Assembly: GCA_023055505.1 (NCBI GenBank)
Contig: JALIRH010000004.1
Coordinates: 33,361,502-33,425,501 of the forward strand
Source of the DNA: Callipepla californica brunnescens
Lineage: Eukaryota; Chordata; Aves; Galliformes; Odontophoridae
Direction: 5' to 3'
Length of the DNA: 64,000 nt
The position numbers were made by a program, and so were the translations under genes. Each line of letters begins with the position of its first letter. Position 1 is the first letter of the stretch. The notes beneath the pieces are model-generated. The model saw only the letters and a list, made by a program, of their open reading frames with translations, was not told where the DNA came from and did not search any database. Positions 24,832 through 38,795 of this stretch are shown one piece after another.

Positions 24832-25166
24832 GGATGAAAGGCTGAGGGAGTTGAGTTTATTCACTCTGGAGATGCCTCTGTGAAGATCTCATTTCATCTT
24901 TCTAGAACTTACAGGGAGCTTATAAACAGGAGGGAGACTGACTTTTTACATGCTCTGATAGTGATAAGACAAGGGGGAATGGTTTTAAAGTAGAAGAGAG
25001 AAGGTCTTGGTTAGATATTAGGAAGAAATTTTTTACTCAGAGGGTGATGAGGCACTGGCTCAGGCTGCTCACAGAGGTGGTGGATGCCCCATCCCTGGAG
25101 CCATTCAGGGCCAGATTGGATGGGGCCCTTGGCAGCCTGATTTGGTGGGTAGTTACCCTGCCAACC
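24832..25166 (+). mobile_element. CR1 fragment lacking its 3' terminus
   Basis: It begins at 'ggctgagggagttgagt' (end of the reverse-transcriptase gene) and runs through 'gatattaggaagaaattttt' near 25014. It continues through 'gaggcactggctcaggctg' and 'ggtggatgccccatccctgg' to 'gatggggcccttggcagcctg'. The last recognisable part is 'ttaccctgccaacc' at 25153-25166. The terminal ATTCTGTGATTC repeats are absent, which is unusual for a family that primes from its 3' end, so a later deletion or decay is likely. Confidence 0.92.
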
Positions 25167-28100
25167 CTGTACATATACTGTCTCACAGGAAAACTGTTGG
25201 AAAGGTCATATTTACTGCTGTGAAGACTGTGAGCACATCAAACATATCACTGGCTTTTGCTTGCTTAATGGGTGTCAGAAACCACTTTTTGTCCATTTTT
25301 GTTACCTTTTTATGTGCAGTGATAGCTGAGAGGTTAGCTCAATGAATGGGTAGGTCTAATATCAGGCTTTTCTGGATGGCCTCTTGTGTTGTTTCTGCTT
25401 GACTGTTAGAAGGAGGTGGATCATGAATGTGGAATGGAAGTCTGATCTAGTCTGCACATTGAAGGAAAGTGGTACTAAACTGTTCATACTTCAGATAATT
25501 GAAGAAGATGCTCTAAAAGGGCCACCACTGGAGACATTGTTTTTGTCTGCTTATATTTTCTTGTGCTATTTAATTGCTGCAGTGATGGCCTTTTTGTTTG
25601 CAGTGGAGAGTCTTTCTGAAGTTTGATAGTGTCCTGCTTTTCTGATGCTATTCTTGCAGAAATGTCTCTTTTCTCCCCCTGTGATTTGCTTTTGTAAGTG
25701 ATGGTTTGCAGAATTACTTGTAAATTCATTCTCTGTGCATCAACATTAATAGCTGATCATAGATAGCTCAGGTAGAGGGCTTGTTACCAATAATTTTTCT
25801 GACCTACCATTAATGAGATCTGTCACAGACTGTGTTCCTGCAGTTTTTGCACTTGCACAATACTCTTGTCTATGCTTTGCTGTTTTCTTTCTTGTACTGG
25901 AAAAACTGCTGTGATGTTAGCCTGGTGCCACGTGAGCTCTAGAAAGGCAAGTCTAGATAACTTGCATTGTGAATGAAATGTATTTATATATTTATGGTAC
26001 AAGCTATCACCTTCCTCCTTAGTTTTCATTCACAGTAACTATACAACTCCTGTGACTTTGTGCTGTTAGAAATAATTGTGACTTGTATGTTAAAACAAAG
26101 CAATGTCTGTGAATGACCACTGTGTAACTAGACCTCTTGAGAAAATTCTCAAAGTTTAGTTTAGTTTCTTCAAAAGGAAGACTGTAATTAGCAGAAAGAC
26201 TTGATTGTTTCTTTAGTGGGATTTGTAGTAGGTAGGTATTCTGAGTCTAGTAGTCATGAATAAGCCATTAAAAATTTAAGAGAAAGCAAATGAGTTATTT
26301 TTTTATTTTTCATTTTTTAGGAATGATGCCTTTCTAGAGGGTCTATGCCATCGAATTGTGTATTGCTTGAATTGGAAATTCAGCAGTGAAATTTCTGTTT
26401 CACAGAGAGGCAAAGTTACCTTTCAGTTTACAGAATAGCACAGCAGAATAGTTAATGGAGATGAAGGCTACACTGTGCTTTCTCTTGGAAGATCACTTAA
26501 GATAAATAGTATTCATTCCGTGATCCAGTTTTGAAAGAATTGCAGTGTGAGAGAATGGGAGAAAGAATGTGCAGGGAATCTGAAAATGAGATAGTCTACA
26601 GCTTCTGCAGAGCTGTCTGAATAGGAGTGATAAGGGAAAGGAATGGGCTACCTGCCTGTATTGAATTGCCTACGTGGAAAACTAAAGAAGGCAAGCTAGC
26701 TGTGCTTGATAAAATCAAGACTGGCAGCTTATAGAGCCAGGATGATGTTTGTTGCTTAATGCTTGTAGCTTAATAAAACCCATTGGATTTTTGTAATATG
26801 TCTGCATTCGAAGTTTGTTTTTCTTGTTTGTTTCTTTTGTCATTTACAAATACAATGGAATAAAGCAGTGAAAAGTTTTAATTTGGTGCCAGCTGCAGAA
26901 AGAGGATTGCATGAGGGCCCTACAAAAATGGAGAGACTTTGAGCATCTGCCTTCCTTCGGCCACTTGTAATTCAATCATGGCTGAAGCTCAGGGTGTTTG
27001 GGAATTTCTGCTTGATTTTAAATTTATTCTTTTTGGGCCTGGCAACCTCTTGAGAAGCAAGTTTGATAGGTTTTTGGGGAGATTTGCAGGAAGGTGCATT
27101 TCTTCTCTTTTTACTCAAGTCTTTCATTTTGGTCACAGTACCAAATTGAAATTTAGTTTCCTAGTCATAAGATCTTGCTAAATTTCTCAGGATTTAAGTG
27201 AAATGGAAGGCTGTAGAGAATGATGGTTGAGTGAGTCTGTGCTAAGAAAGTAGGATAAGTTGGTATGAGGAGAGATTTAGTAGAGAACCAGATAGGGATA
27301 GATCTTAAGTGAAAGTGTGTAGAAAGATAAATGAAATACTAAGGTAAAAGAAAAAAAGACAATGCATCAAATCCATAGGTAGATACTTTTCAGGATATAA
27401 AGGTAAGAATGAAATGGATGTAAACTGAAACAGCAGCATTTAAATAGTTAACTTCTGCTAACTAGAAAGCTGAATGGTGCTTTGATTGCATCTGGTTTGA
27501 CTTTAATTTGAAGAGTGACTTAGGGCTATTAGGTGGTTAGCCTTTTTTTAAGTAGGAACTGATTTCAGTTTATGGATGTTTGTAATCCTGGATTGTGGTT
27601 TAGTATATGAACAAAAGAAAATGACGTCTAGGTCCCACACCTTTAAGGATTCAGTAAGTACAGTTAGGACTGGGAGTGTCAATGGTTCTTCTGGAAATGG
27701 GAGTTCAAAGCATGGTGAGATTAAAGACAAGTATCAAAAATAGCTGCAAAATCACAGCTCCATTGCAACGCAACCAATCATGCTGCTTTGGGAGATTTTT
27801 GTGTGTTGACCTAGCAATTGCATCTCCCATTGCAGTTGTTGGAACATGTGGATAATTGATGCCTTCAAGCATCAAGACTAATGTGGTTCAAGTTGGAAGC
27901 ACAACATGAAGCTATCTATTTGAAAACAGTAAAAATTGAAAATTTGGCCTCAGCAGCTTGCTTGATGTCACTGACAGTTTGAACAAAGGTCCCAGCTCCT
28001 TTCACTGTGCTTCAGCTATTACGTGTGTTTGGATCTGCATACGTTGCTACATGAGAAAAAGTCTTGTGATCAACAAAACTAGGGATACAAATGGCCTTGT

Positions 28101-31100
28101 GTTTTCACAAACATGTTTGCTCCAGCTTTGCCTTAAATTATTCTTTCACAGGGATGTTTTCATAGTTGCCATAAATTCTTCTCTTGGCCACTTTGGGATC
28201 AAAGCAAAAAGTGAGCTGTGAGGAAGAGAATGCAACCACATTCCAATAAAAAATAATAGCAAAATAAGTTAACAAATAGATATTTAATTCCTGGTAACTT
28301 TGAATATTTCAGTTGCCATAACAACACACTAGGACTGTCCATATTTTACTTCACACTCATTTAAAGAACTTTATGAGCCATGACCAGAAAATTCCATCAG
28401 GATTAAAAGCAAACAAAACTGAAAACACACAGTTATTAGCTTCTAGCAGCCCGCAGCTTATGTAAAACATAGGAAATTGAGAGTGTGTGTTCTGTGCTTA
28501 CATGGACAGCACAAAGGAATGCACTTTATATCAAAACAAGTAGTGTCACTATGTCCCTTGTATATGCAGTCTCCTTGCTTTTAAAAGGAAATCCTTTAAA
28601 AAAACTTAGTGACGTGGTCAGTCACGCTTTTTAGTGCTTTGATATTTAGATTTGTCATGTACTGTACAATGTGCTTATTTTGAATTTCTGCCTTTTTTTT
28701 TTTTAGGTTCTAGTAAATTTTATTATGTTGAATCATCTCTTTGATTTATTGGTTACTGTTCCTTTCTCTAAAGGATCAGACCACAGAGTGACATCAGAGC
28801 AAGGCAGTGACATTTGCAGATGAGCAGCAGCATGAACTGATCTCAGTGTGCTGCTGGGGGAGGGGGAAGTTAATGGCCATCCAGCAGGCAGTATTGGACT
28901 GGGAAAGGGAGCTTGTTTTCATCCATCGTGTGGGTGAGGTGACTCTTGAGACCTTTTGATTGAATCTTCCTATAATTGTGTTCTATTGAGTACCTGATTT
29001 ATGAGTGAGTTTTTACCTGCTTTATTAGCTGCTGGTTTGACCACTTATTTGACTGCTGCTGAATGCTGTCATTGGTATTCAATCTTGTGAAGGCAAAGCT
29101 GGTAAAAGCAGAATGCTCAGGCTGGTGGTAGTTGCACTTGGAAAAAAGCAGTGAGAAACCTTTGTATTTTGCCCCTATTTCTTTTGGTTTCCCTCTGAGA
29201 ACTGGTCTTCTGTTTCTCAACAGGCAAAGTGATCTGACTGCTAAGATTTCTGTTAATCAACTGGCTGGCTGGTATTGAAACTCAGTGTTACTAAGTGTTG
29301 CCTCTGGGTAGATGCTGCAGGTATGGACTTTCTGAGCTGTGGCTGCTCAGAAGAGTAGATGCTCATGGGGTGTTCTGTTAGGTGAGATGAGGCTGATGAC
29401 CAGTTTTGGTCATTCTGTAATGAAACTGATGGATTCTGGAGGGTTGGTTGAGTTCAAATAGGTGTTGGTGTACCAAACTGGTAACTACCTACACAAGTTG
29501 TTTCTTCCCCTCCCACATATCTGGCCTTTCAGCTTCTTCCAAGAACATTTGCTCTTGCATGAATGGAATCAAGGTCACAGTAGAAAAAGCAACCACATAT
29601 CTGAGTTCCCTTGGCATTATGGTGTGACTCATGGACTTAATTTGACTACAGTTTGCTGCTCAGGATGTATCTCTATGTAAAAAAGATTTCTCCCTCCCCT
29701 GTGCTCCTCAGGGGAAGACAGTTACTTCAGACTGCTGTAGACATGAACAACAGAAGACAGTCATTAAGGCTGAGCTTGCCATTCATACAGTTACTCCCAG
29801 TCTGTGGAGGAGGCTTTCCAGTGCTACCTTTAGAGACCTCAGTAGTGGAATTTCAACCCTTCTCTTTAGGAAGATTTCCCACTCTAATAGGTCTTTCTGG
29901 AAAAAAGATGCTTTTACACTGAAACTTGGGTTCTCTTCTGGACCTTTCTCTGCTTGGAGAAAAATGAGTCATGACACAAAAAACCCAGATTGTGTGACCT
30001 CGTTATGATGTTTACAGATGAGTTGGGTGCAGCCTGTTTGTGTGGGCTTCTCAGGAGAACTGCCTGTTCTGAGTGGAAGTACAGATGTTTTGCAGTGTCT
30101 GCAGTGCTGGTACCATGCAAGGCTTCACATATCTGTAACAAAACCAAGCTTGAAAGGATGATTACTGTTTTAAAGAGTTGGTATGTTTGGCATGTAACTG
30201 AAAGTATACATGTAACTTCAAAAACCCTCTGTAACAGCAATAAGCCACAGACTTCTAAGTTGTCAAAAATAGAACAAAGTGCATATTTTTTATGCCTCCT
30301 TGAGTGATTTTTTTTAATGCATTTTAAATTGAGAAATTTTAGAAGACTTTTTGAATGGGTTTCAAGCACGCTCTCTAAGAAATTTTACTTGTGGCCTACC
30401 TTCTGTCTCTTGGGAAATCTGAACAAATTTATCATTATAGTACTATGTCTGTTTGTTTTTCTTTTGTAGCAATATATTGGCTGAATTTAAAATCAGTATG
30501 ATCAAACAGTTTTGTAATACTACAGTTCCGAGTGTTTGTATTTCATCTTTTTGATTTAAAAATAAATCCAGTGGCATAATGACACTCTCAGTTTTTGGCA
30601 GGAATCCTTTTCTAATAATTTCTAACATTTGCTTTATTTATTTTCTTTCATTTTTTCCCCCTCTTAATCCTCCTGGGCTTTTAAAACGTAAACCTGGAGA
30701 TGTTTTCCAGCGTTTGTGTTGGGATGTGACTGCTGGAGCTCACTGACTGTGATGGCTCAAGTCCAAGGTGTGCTGGAGCCCTGTCCTTGTGGCTTGGTTT
30801 GCACAGAGCAGAGCTTTTGGGCACAGGCAGGACTGGGACTGCACTGTTCTGCAGCAGGGGACCAGAACTGCTGTGTGCATAGCACATGGCTTCTTCCCTC
30901 TGGCTAAAGCTGCGCTACTAAGATGGCTGCTGGCATTGCTGTTCTCTCCTGCATTTTTTTAAAACTCATATTTGCAGTTGGTACTAAATCTTTATGCATC
31001 TATATGTCTATGTTTGTATTCATACACATAAAAAAAGGTCATTCCATGATTACTTCTCATGTGTTTTCATATCCACACTTACATAGAGAAAAACATAAGT

Positions 31101-34100
31101 ATGTATATATAAATGCACATGTATATATACACGTAAAAGCTGATGCTTGGTTTTCCTTCTCAAATCTAGAATAACTTTTCAATAACATAGGACACTTCAG
31201 CAGGAGCCGTGTCTTAAACATCAGTATACAGAAGGATTCAGTGTAAGGAAAGGGAAAAAATGTAAAAAGTTTGGTGAGAACATACATCTTTTCCTGCTGA
31301 CTGGAAAATAGATGGACTAAGCTGAAATCAATCCTTTTGTATGTTGGAATTAATAGGTATAGCTTTTTCAGCATATTTTTGCTCTTTTTGGTTTCAGTCC
31401 CTTGACTTCTCTATTTATGAAAGTGCAACTGGTATCTCATCTCTGGATTGCTTCATTTAATTGTGTCTATTAAAAAAAAAATAGTGTCAGTAGATGTAAT
31501 TCATTAATTCTCACATCAAGAAAACAGAGGAAAGACTGGATCAAGAAAAGTAGTTGACAAAAAGTAATTGAAAATGTAAGTTAACAGAAGAATGGAGATA
31601 ATTAAACTGCGCAGAAATAGGTATTTTCTTATTTTCATACCCAGACACCGAAGGTTGGTGGTATCCTAGGTGTGCAGGCTTTGCAATGTTTTCTCTACTC
31701 TTGGGGTTAGGGGGCACGAAATCAGGATGTAAACTTTGGGTCTTTTTATTTTATTTTCCTTCTTCCCTTTCCATAAGGTCTTGACTAGTGAAAGTATTTG
31801 GAATGTTTAAAGCATTTTTTATAATTGAGGTAAAATCTATTCAGTTACTTATAATATGAGTTTACTGCTGTGTTTTCTTTTGGAAGTGAGATAACTGTCT
31901 TGTTCATTTCCTTATTGTACTCCCAACAAGAGAGGTCTTGAGAGGCCCTCGCTGCCTTCTCCCCACTCCTCTCTTTTATTTTGGTTGGTACCTTTCTCCA
32001 GAAGGCAGATAGGTAGCTACAAGTTCTTGATGCAGGCAGTAGGAGTCGATAAGAAAGCAGGCAGAGAATGAGATTGAGGGAGGCAGCTACAGATTTCTTG
32101 GCTTATTTCTTGTGAGTTTTTTAGAACCTGTGTGATTCTCTCTTGTCAGATACTATTCTGAGCCAAACAGAGATGAATACGTTCCCATGAGGAAAAAAAG
32201 GATTACGTTCTTGGTATTTTCCTTGAAAGTGTTGAAGCTTCATTTTTGGCAGATTCTTTAGTGATAAGGTGTGACTGGAAGATGGCAGAGAAGGGGGAAA
32301 TCATCTCCTCTTTCTTCCAATGATGTTCTTGACTGAATGCCTGTAAAACTCAGAAAGGCAAGTAGTGGAACACTGAGAAGTGCATAAACTGGAGAAGAAA
32401 GTGATTATTTTTGGTGCAGCTGAAAGTGAAGTGTTGATAACGAGAGTGTCTGAACAAAGAATTCTTGTGAATATCAAGGAGTAATGTCTTAGCTCTTGGA
32501 TTAGTCTTGGAAGGAGATAAATACATTAAGCAATCAAAATTCTATAATCAAGCCTGCATGAGGTGATGGTGTATGGAGCAATTCTCTCTTAGCTTTGGCA
32601 TGGTTTGGGTCAGCTTCATGGACATTTTCTGTTCTTTATTCCCAATTTGTGATTGTTTAAGTTTTCTGAAAGGCACCTGAGAATTTGTTTTACTGAAAGT
32701 GTTTAATTTTAATCTAATTTGCTTCTGTTGTCTTTAATTTTTTTTATCTGTCTGATCTGATTTGACTTGGATAGGGAGTATTTGTTTATATTTAATTTGC
32801 TTAATAAAAAGCAAGAAGGAGATGAATAGAAACTAAGGCTTCATTTTTGCTTTCTCACTGTTGAGGCCTTGCGAAACCACAGAAGTCAGATTTCTAGTAT
32901 TGTACTGGTCAGTAAGACAAGGTGGAGTTGAGAGAAGGTCTCTGAAATCACCCTCAGAGGCCCAAAACCTTCCCCTCTTGGGAAGTCTTGGGCCTCTAGG
33001 GATAGGCAGTGCCAAAGAAGGGTAGGGTAATGTAGGGGAATTGGCTTGTTGCTTTGCTCCTGCCCAATTGGATTACCTGCTTACTCATCCGTTTTCCTGA
33101 GCAGATGTCAGAGCAAGGATATGACAGAGGAATTCGTTAATACTTTAGGAGGTCAGTAAGCTTGTGTGGTAGAAGCTGAAAGGAATGAGACATCCTCTAT
33201 GTATGTACCGACACGTGTCTGTCGCTGCTCTCCCCTAGGCCCAATGGAATTTGCTTTTAGAAGCAATTGCAGAAGCCGCCTCTCTCTGTAGAGAGCACTG
33301 ACGTTACTCCCTCCTCTGACAGTTTGTATCACCCTGAGAGCTTGACAGGAGAGCAGGGAGCCGCAGGCAGTGTGTATCCTGTAGGCGCCTCAAAGGTGCT
33401 TATTTTAGAGTTGCAAGACAAGCAGTTGCTTGTAGAGAGCAAAAGTGTTAATCCTCCCGTAGGGAAAGGAGGAAACTATATTCCTGTAGGGACCTAGTTC
33501 TGCTTCTGCTAATGTGATGAGGCAAGTGTTACACGGAGGATCAGTCTTCCTCTGCTGCTCCATCTCTGAGAGCAGTGAGGATGTGAAAGCTCTGTACAGC
33601 TGGGCAAAATCTGAATTTTACAGCAAGCTAGAGTGGGGGTTCCGATGGAGAATTTGTGTCTCTGTGGCTGCAGGTACTGTTAGCCCCAGACTTGATTCAT
33701 TTAAACCACTCGTGAGATGAATTGGATCATCACCTGGTATGGAGAATGAATGTTTTGTTTCCTCTTTTATGTCTCTCCCTGTGGCATGGTTTCTGGGAAG
33801 AAGAGAGCCTTGTTAGTTCAGTCTTCTGAGTCCTTTATGTGATACTGCCAGTTTCTTATTTACTCTGACAATAGAAGGAAAAATCAGTTTTGACTGCCTT
33901 TGAATGGATTTCAGCCCAGACCTTTACAAGTGAGCCATCTCCTTTTCCTGGAGGAGGGGATATGAATAGAAAGGGTATGTACTGCTTTGCTCTCCAGGAA
34001 CCTGTTTCCTTTGACTGGATCACCACAGCATGTAGAGCTGATGGATGCTGTGAGCAAAGAAGGGGAATACTTGTTGGGAGACCTTTAAAGAAATCACGAA

Positions 34101-35575
34101 TACTGCAAAAGAGATATTTCAGTGACATTTCTCAAGGCTTGGAAGAATGTAAGGAGATGTAACAATAGTTAACATATAATAACATAATAATAACAGCAGT
34201 ATTTGTTTAAATATTAAAAAGAGGAAAAAAACCCAAACAGCCTAGCACCTTTGCAAGCCATGACTCCTCTTGTGCTTGTAAAGATTTACTCACCAAAGAG
34301 AATGCTGTTGCTTAACTCATCCAGTGCTTAAACTAGTTATCTCGTAATGTCTAAGGGAGTAGGCCAATGTGAGCATGGGATGAGTGTTCAAATAAGTTTT
34401 CTCAGTTTATTTGCATGGGTATAAATGTTTGAAGAGCTCTGCTAAACATCCCATAGTATTCTTATTCTGTGAGCTAGTGTTGACTTATGCTCAGGTAAGA
34501 TAGGTGCCAGGAGGTGCTGATCTGCAGAGTATAAACTGATTTGGTGAAAGAAGTCACCTGTCCTTGAAGGCATATGTCATGCTAAAGAACAGAAGTCAGG
34601 CAGAGACACAAGCACCAAACTAATTTTGGATTTGGAGAAAATGTAAACCACATCCATGCTATGCTAAGCACAGCTAGCTGACTCCTCTGAAGGGCAAAAT
34701 GTGTAGCTCACGTGCAAGATAAGCAATGCTGTCTCAGCTTATTTCTACAAGATTTCATGCTGTGCCATGCACAGATCTCGCCCAGTTCAGAGCAAGTGTA
34801 GGACTCTACTGTATTCCATACATTCAGTGGCTATAACCAATAATATCCCACCAGGAAAAGTCCAGGTAAGGAATAAGCAGCTGTGTATTCTGCCAGCATC
34901 TGTACATGTGTGGAGCCAGAGGATTTTTCATGAAGCTAGGCTAGCGGCCTAATCAAGTCTGTGCCTATGGGAGAGTATCATTCAAGAGAAGGCAGGACTG
35001 GAGAGAAGGAACTGTGGTTTGACTGTTTTTTTCGTGGTCACTGACTAGAGAAATGTATGCATGTTTAAGCTGTATGTTGAGGAATAAGGCATCTGTACGC
35101 CCATTCTTCTGAGGCATCAGTAACTCAGGTAGGCAAAGCACAATGATCGGGACTCTCAGAGGGGCTAACTTAGTCCTTCTTTTTCCCCCAGCAACCCTAA
35201 TTTATGTTATGTACATATTCAAGGGGAGGTAGTCTGCAGCTCTTCTAAATCACTCCTAGAACATATCTGAAGTGACTATGTTGTATGTTGTTGCTGGGTT
35301 ACGCAACAAAGATGAGATGGAGAGGAGAAGAAAAAAATACTTTGCTGTATCAGATCTCTTCTATGCTTTAAAATTCTTTCATGTGTTAAAAGAAGGGGGC
35401 TGATAATCTCATCTCCTTTTGCTGTATGTTGGTTAACGAATTATCACTGTGCCATAGCTACTAGGTTAACCACTGCTCACCACTGGAGTCCTGAGATATT
35501 AAAAGAAATGAGAAGTTTGCTCATGGAGCTCAGCTGGGGAAGTGCAGTCTTGAGAGTCTGCCACAGTTAAGCAAA

Positions 35576-35613
35576 TTTTTTTTCCTTTTTCTTTTTTTCT
35601 TTTTTTTTTTAAA
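35576..35613. repeat. T-rich polypyrimidine tract
   Basis: T runs separated by single or double C bases. No element was recognised on either side. Confidence 0.82.
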
Positions 35614-38497
35614 GTCATACAATTGAACCAAATGATAACAAGTTGAAGTCCAACCCTCAGAGAACTCATGTGCCTGGGAGCTGAGCTCTGAGAGCAATTT
35701 AATCTTTTACTGCTACATCAAGAAAGGAAATCAGAGATGGGCCCTGGCCCTGGGAAAAAATCGGCTCAAGGGAAGAAATCAATTTATTACTGAATAAATT
35801 AAAAGATTGCAGTACTCGTTGCAACCAAGCCTTAATGGGCACACCACAATTGTTCTTAAACATCTTTCATCTTGAAGGATCCTGAAGTGCTTTTAGAATT
35901 GTGTAGACAGGAGGATTTATTCAGCTTGCTGCTGATGTTTTGTCACTTAACACACTGGAGTTCAAGTTACGCAGTTAAGGACAGAAGTGATGGAAAAATT
36001 CCCCATCTGCCTGAAACTTCAAAGGAAATAATTACTGGTGTTGGAAAGTGGGCAGGATATGTGAAAAAAACTTATTTGTTCTTAAGATTTTTAAAGAAAC
36101 ACTTTAGGAAAGCCCTCACTTTTCATCTGTCCTGGGGTATCCTCTCAAGTGCAGCCTCTGGTATCACACCCCAGTCAGTAGGGTTTAAGGTCAGAGAACT
36201 GACCAGTACCAAATGAATGATTCGGTTTATTTTAGCAAGGTGTTTCTGTGTAGACATACTGTCTTACAACTAATTCAGAGGAGAGTGCATCTAGGGTTTT
36301 TTTCAGTTCTTTCTGCAGAAACATGAGCTCTGGAGGCTAACCACCCAAGAAAAATGTTAACATCTGTAGCTTTAGCCAGTGTTTCCAGCACTGCTTTTGT
36401 TTGAAGGGAACTGGGTGAGACAGTCTGTTTTCCTATTCTGTTCTAAGTTTTATTTTGTCTTTCATGTAAGTCTATGCATTAGATGAGAGAAAAATATTCT
36501 AAATCCATTCAATAAGGAAAGCTTGTTTTGGTATTTGCTGCCTGTAAATCTGTTTGTAGTAGAAAGATCTGATGGCCTTCAGAGGTTCCCACTGACTAAT
36601 TGTTTCTGAGGAGAGATTTGTTAATGACTTGAAACCACTGAGCTATTGACATCTACAGCTGAAGTTTAAGAGGAGAATGATTGATCCACAGTCCTATGAA
36701 GGAGTGTCAGTATTTGAAGCCACTGTGTCTTTTCTGGTTCTTCAGATATTTGATCTAGCACATCAGCGGTGGCTCCCAAAATGGCACGTTTGTAGGCTAG
36801 TTTTTAAAAAGAAGAAAGCAAGATAGAGCAAAAAGTAATCAGACTTTGCTAGGCAGTACTGATTTGAGTCTTGGTGGTGACTGCAGCTTTATTTTCAGAT
36901 GTGCTAAACGTTTCTGCCAACCATGCGGTAACTCATCATCAGATCTATCCACAGTATGCAACCAGAAGCTCGGCAGTACCTGCTTGTGTTGGGGCTTCTG
37001 GTCTGTTCTGTTTCATTCCTCTTCTAATAACAGTTGTGCTGTGCAGGAGACCCAGCTGTTTTTTCTAAAATGTTTAAATGTAATAATCTCTGATCTACAT
37101 ATTGTATTAATATATGGAAAGACAACAAACAAGCTGCCAGGAGTTTTCTGGGATTTCTTCCACATGCAGACTGATAGGTCTTGTTTAAATCATATCTGTA
37201 ATGTTCACAGACATCAGTTTTGTATAGATACATTTTGCATAGACTCAGTTTCTAAGAAATAACAGTCGACAATGTCATACATACAGATTGTGATGGTGAG
37301 CTTTCAAGGTTAAGCTCAAGGACTCAAATTCAGTGATTTTGTGATTCCTTTACTTGCAATTGATGATGGTGCTGGAGTTTCATGGTGGAGGAACCACCTC
37401 ATGATTGCTTTCCTGGGTAGGGATGCCATGCACAGTGTGCAGGGAGCTGCCTTGGAATTCCCATTGGACTGATCTCGTACAGAGGCTGTATTCAGGCATC
37501 TGTGAAATCATGAGGAAGGGTGAAGTGAACAATTAAGCTAATTTGTGCTAATCTATACCATCTATATTCACAGCTACTTTACATGGTGCCTATTTGGTCC
37601 ACAAAATGTAATGATAAACAGCTCATGATTTTTCAGTATTGGAGGTGAAATCCTCAGTGACCTTAGTGGGAATTCTTGCTTTCAAACCTGTGGTCCAGCT
37701 GAGCCATTCCTTACGAGGAAATGAAAGGGAGTAAAATCTCAACCATTCAGTTTATCTGCCTGCTGATGCACATAGTAGAAATGCTAACGAAGCATCCTAG
37801 AGAGAAACGTTCATGAGTTCCGCAGAGAACACTGACACAGGTGGTTTTCCATGGCCCTCAGCCCTGGGCAAATCATTTGACTTCTGCACGTGATGTGGGA
37901 GTCATGAGAGCAAGATGCTGTACTTAAAAAATGTGTTTCAAGGTGTAATGCAATGTAGGGTGCCAAGCGTTCTGAGAGAATACTGAGGACAGAAAACTGC
38001 AAATCATGGTTGTATTAGTGAACAAATGTCTTGTGCTCATCTCATCATGTATGTACCTATACAAAGTAGTCTACAAATCTTGCAACCCATATTGAGAAAT
38101 CTGCGTGATTACTTGCATGTATTATCTTCAGATTTATTTTCTGTAGCTTTGTACATAAAACAAAAGAGGAAAGAATGTGTACAAGTGACACGTTACGGAA
38201 AAATCTATTGTAGCTGTAATGTGGTTATAATACTAGAGTTAGGGTTTTATAAAAGCACAATGGATTCATTAAAATTAACTTTTTTCTTCCATGAGTGTAG
38301 AGTGCTTTCAGTTTGTTGTTTCTGAGACTTTTTATGAGTGTGAGCTAAAATAGCTTTGTTTTATTTGTGGGTAACTTAAAGCTTAAAGCACTGAGAGACA
38401 TCGTGGTTTAGAGAGTGGATGTAACCTGTAATCCTGGCATATGTTTTTGCAAGTATAGGTACATGGATTCTGATTTTAAGAGCATAAATTCTGCATT

Positions 38498-38541
38498 AAA
38501 AAAAAAATCATTAAAAAATAAATAATTAAAAAATAACATAT
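38498..38541. repeat. A-rich low-complexity tract
   Basis: Repeated short A runs joined by TCATT and TAAT spacers, which makes a weak imperfect repeat. Confidence 0.75.
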
Positions 38542-38675
38542 TGGGAGATTACTCAAAAGCAGTTGCTTTTCTCAGAGAGCAATAATCGTATGAAAAATAC
38601 AAGCTCATCCACAATAGCAGTTAATTCTTTTCTTTGAAGGGTGTAGTGGCATTATACATCCATTTGTACATCCAT

Positions 38676-38795
38676 GGAAGAGGCGCCATTTGGAGGGACC
38701 TGGACATGCTCAGGAAGTGGGTACATGAGATTCTGATGAGGTTTAACAAAGCCAAGTGCAAGGCCCCTAGGAGTGTGCCCAGCCAGAAACAAGCA
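38676..38795 (+). mobile_element. Internal CR1 fragment (ORF2 region)
   Basis: The blocks 'tttggagggacctggacatg', 'gaagtgggtacatgag', 'gatgaggtttaacaaagcc' and 'aagtgcaaggcccct' match the reverse-transcriptase gene of CR1. This part lies several hundred bases upstream of the tail. It has no 3' end, so it must be a remnant left by deletion or the oldest visible part of a decayed copy. Confidence 0.82.

Larger units (their letters stand above)
25167..38675. other. Long unique non-coding stretch, no gene or repeat recognised
   Basis: About 13.5 kb without a retroelement I can recognise, typical of repeat-poor bird DNA. Open frames of up to about 151 codons (29914-30369, minus strand) have no domains. 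A region at 33239-33720 has a slightly more coding-like texture (see findings) but is not called a gene. Local simple sequence includes poly-T near 28692-28704, TA-rich alternation near 31100-31135, and pyrimidine runs at 35576-35613. Confidence 0.6.

Noticed and set aside
29914..30369. Longest open frame (151 codons, minus strand)
   Set aside because: No domain, signal or splice context, overlapped by a plus-strand frame of similar length. Consistent with chance in 64 kb.
36846..37262. 138-codon plus-strand open frame, cysteine-rich
   Set aside because: Cysteines show no regular spacing (no zinc-finger or EGF-type pattern), and overlapping frames occur on both strands.
37840..37910. Third MIR-like segment ('ccctgggcaaatcatttgac')
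   Set aside because: Only one block agrees with MIR, and the following blocks are missing.
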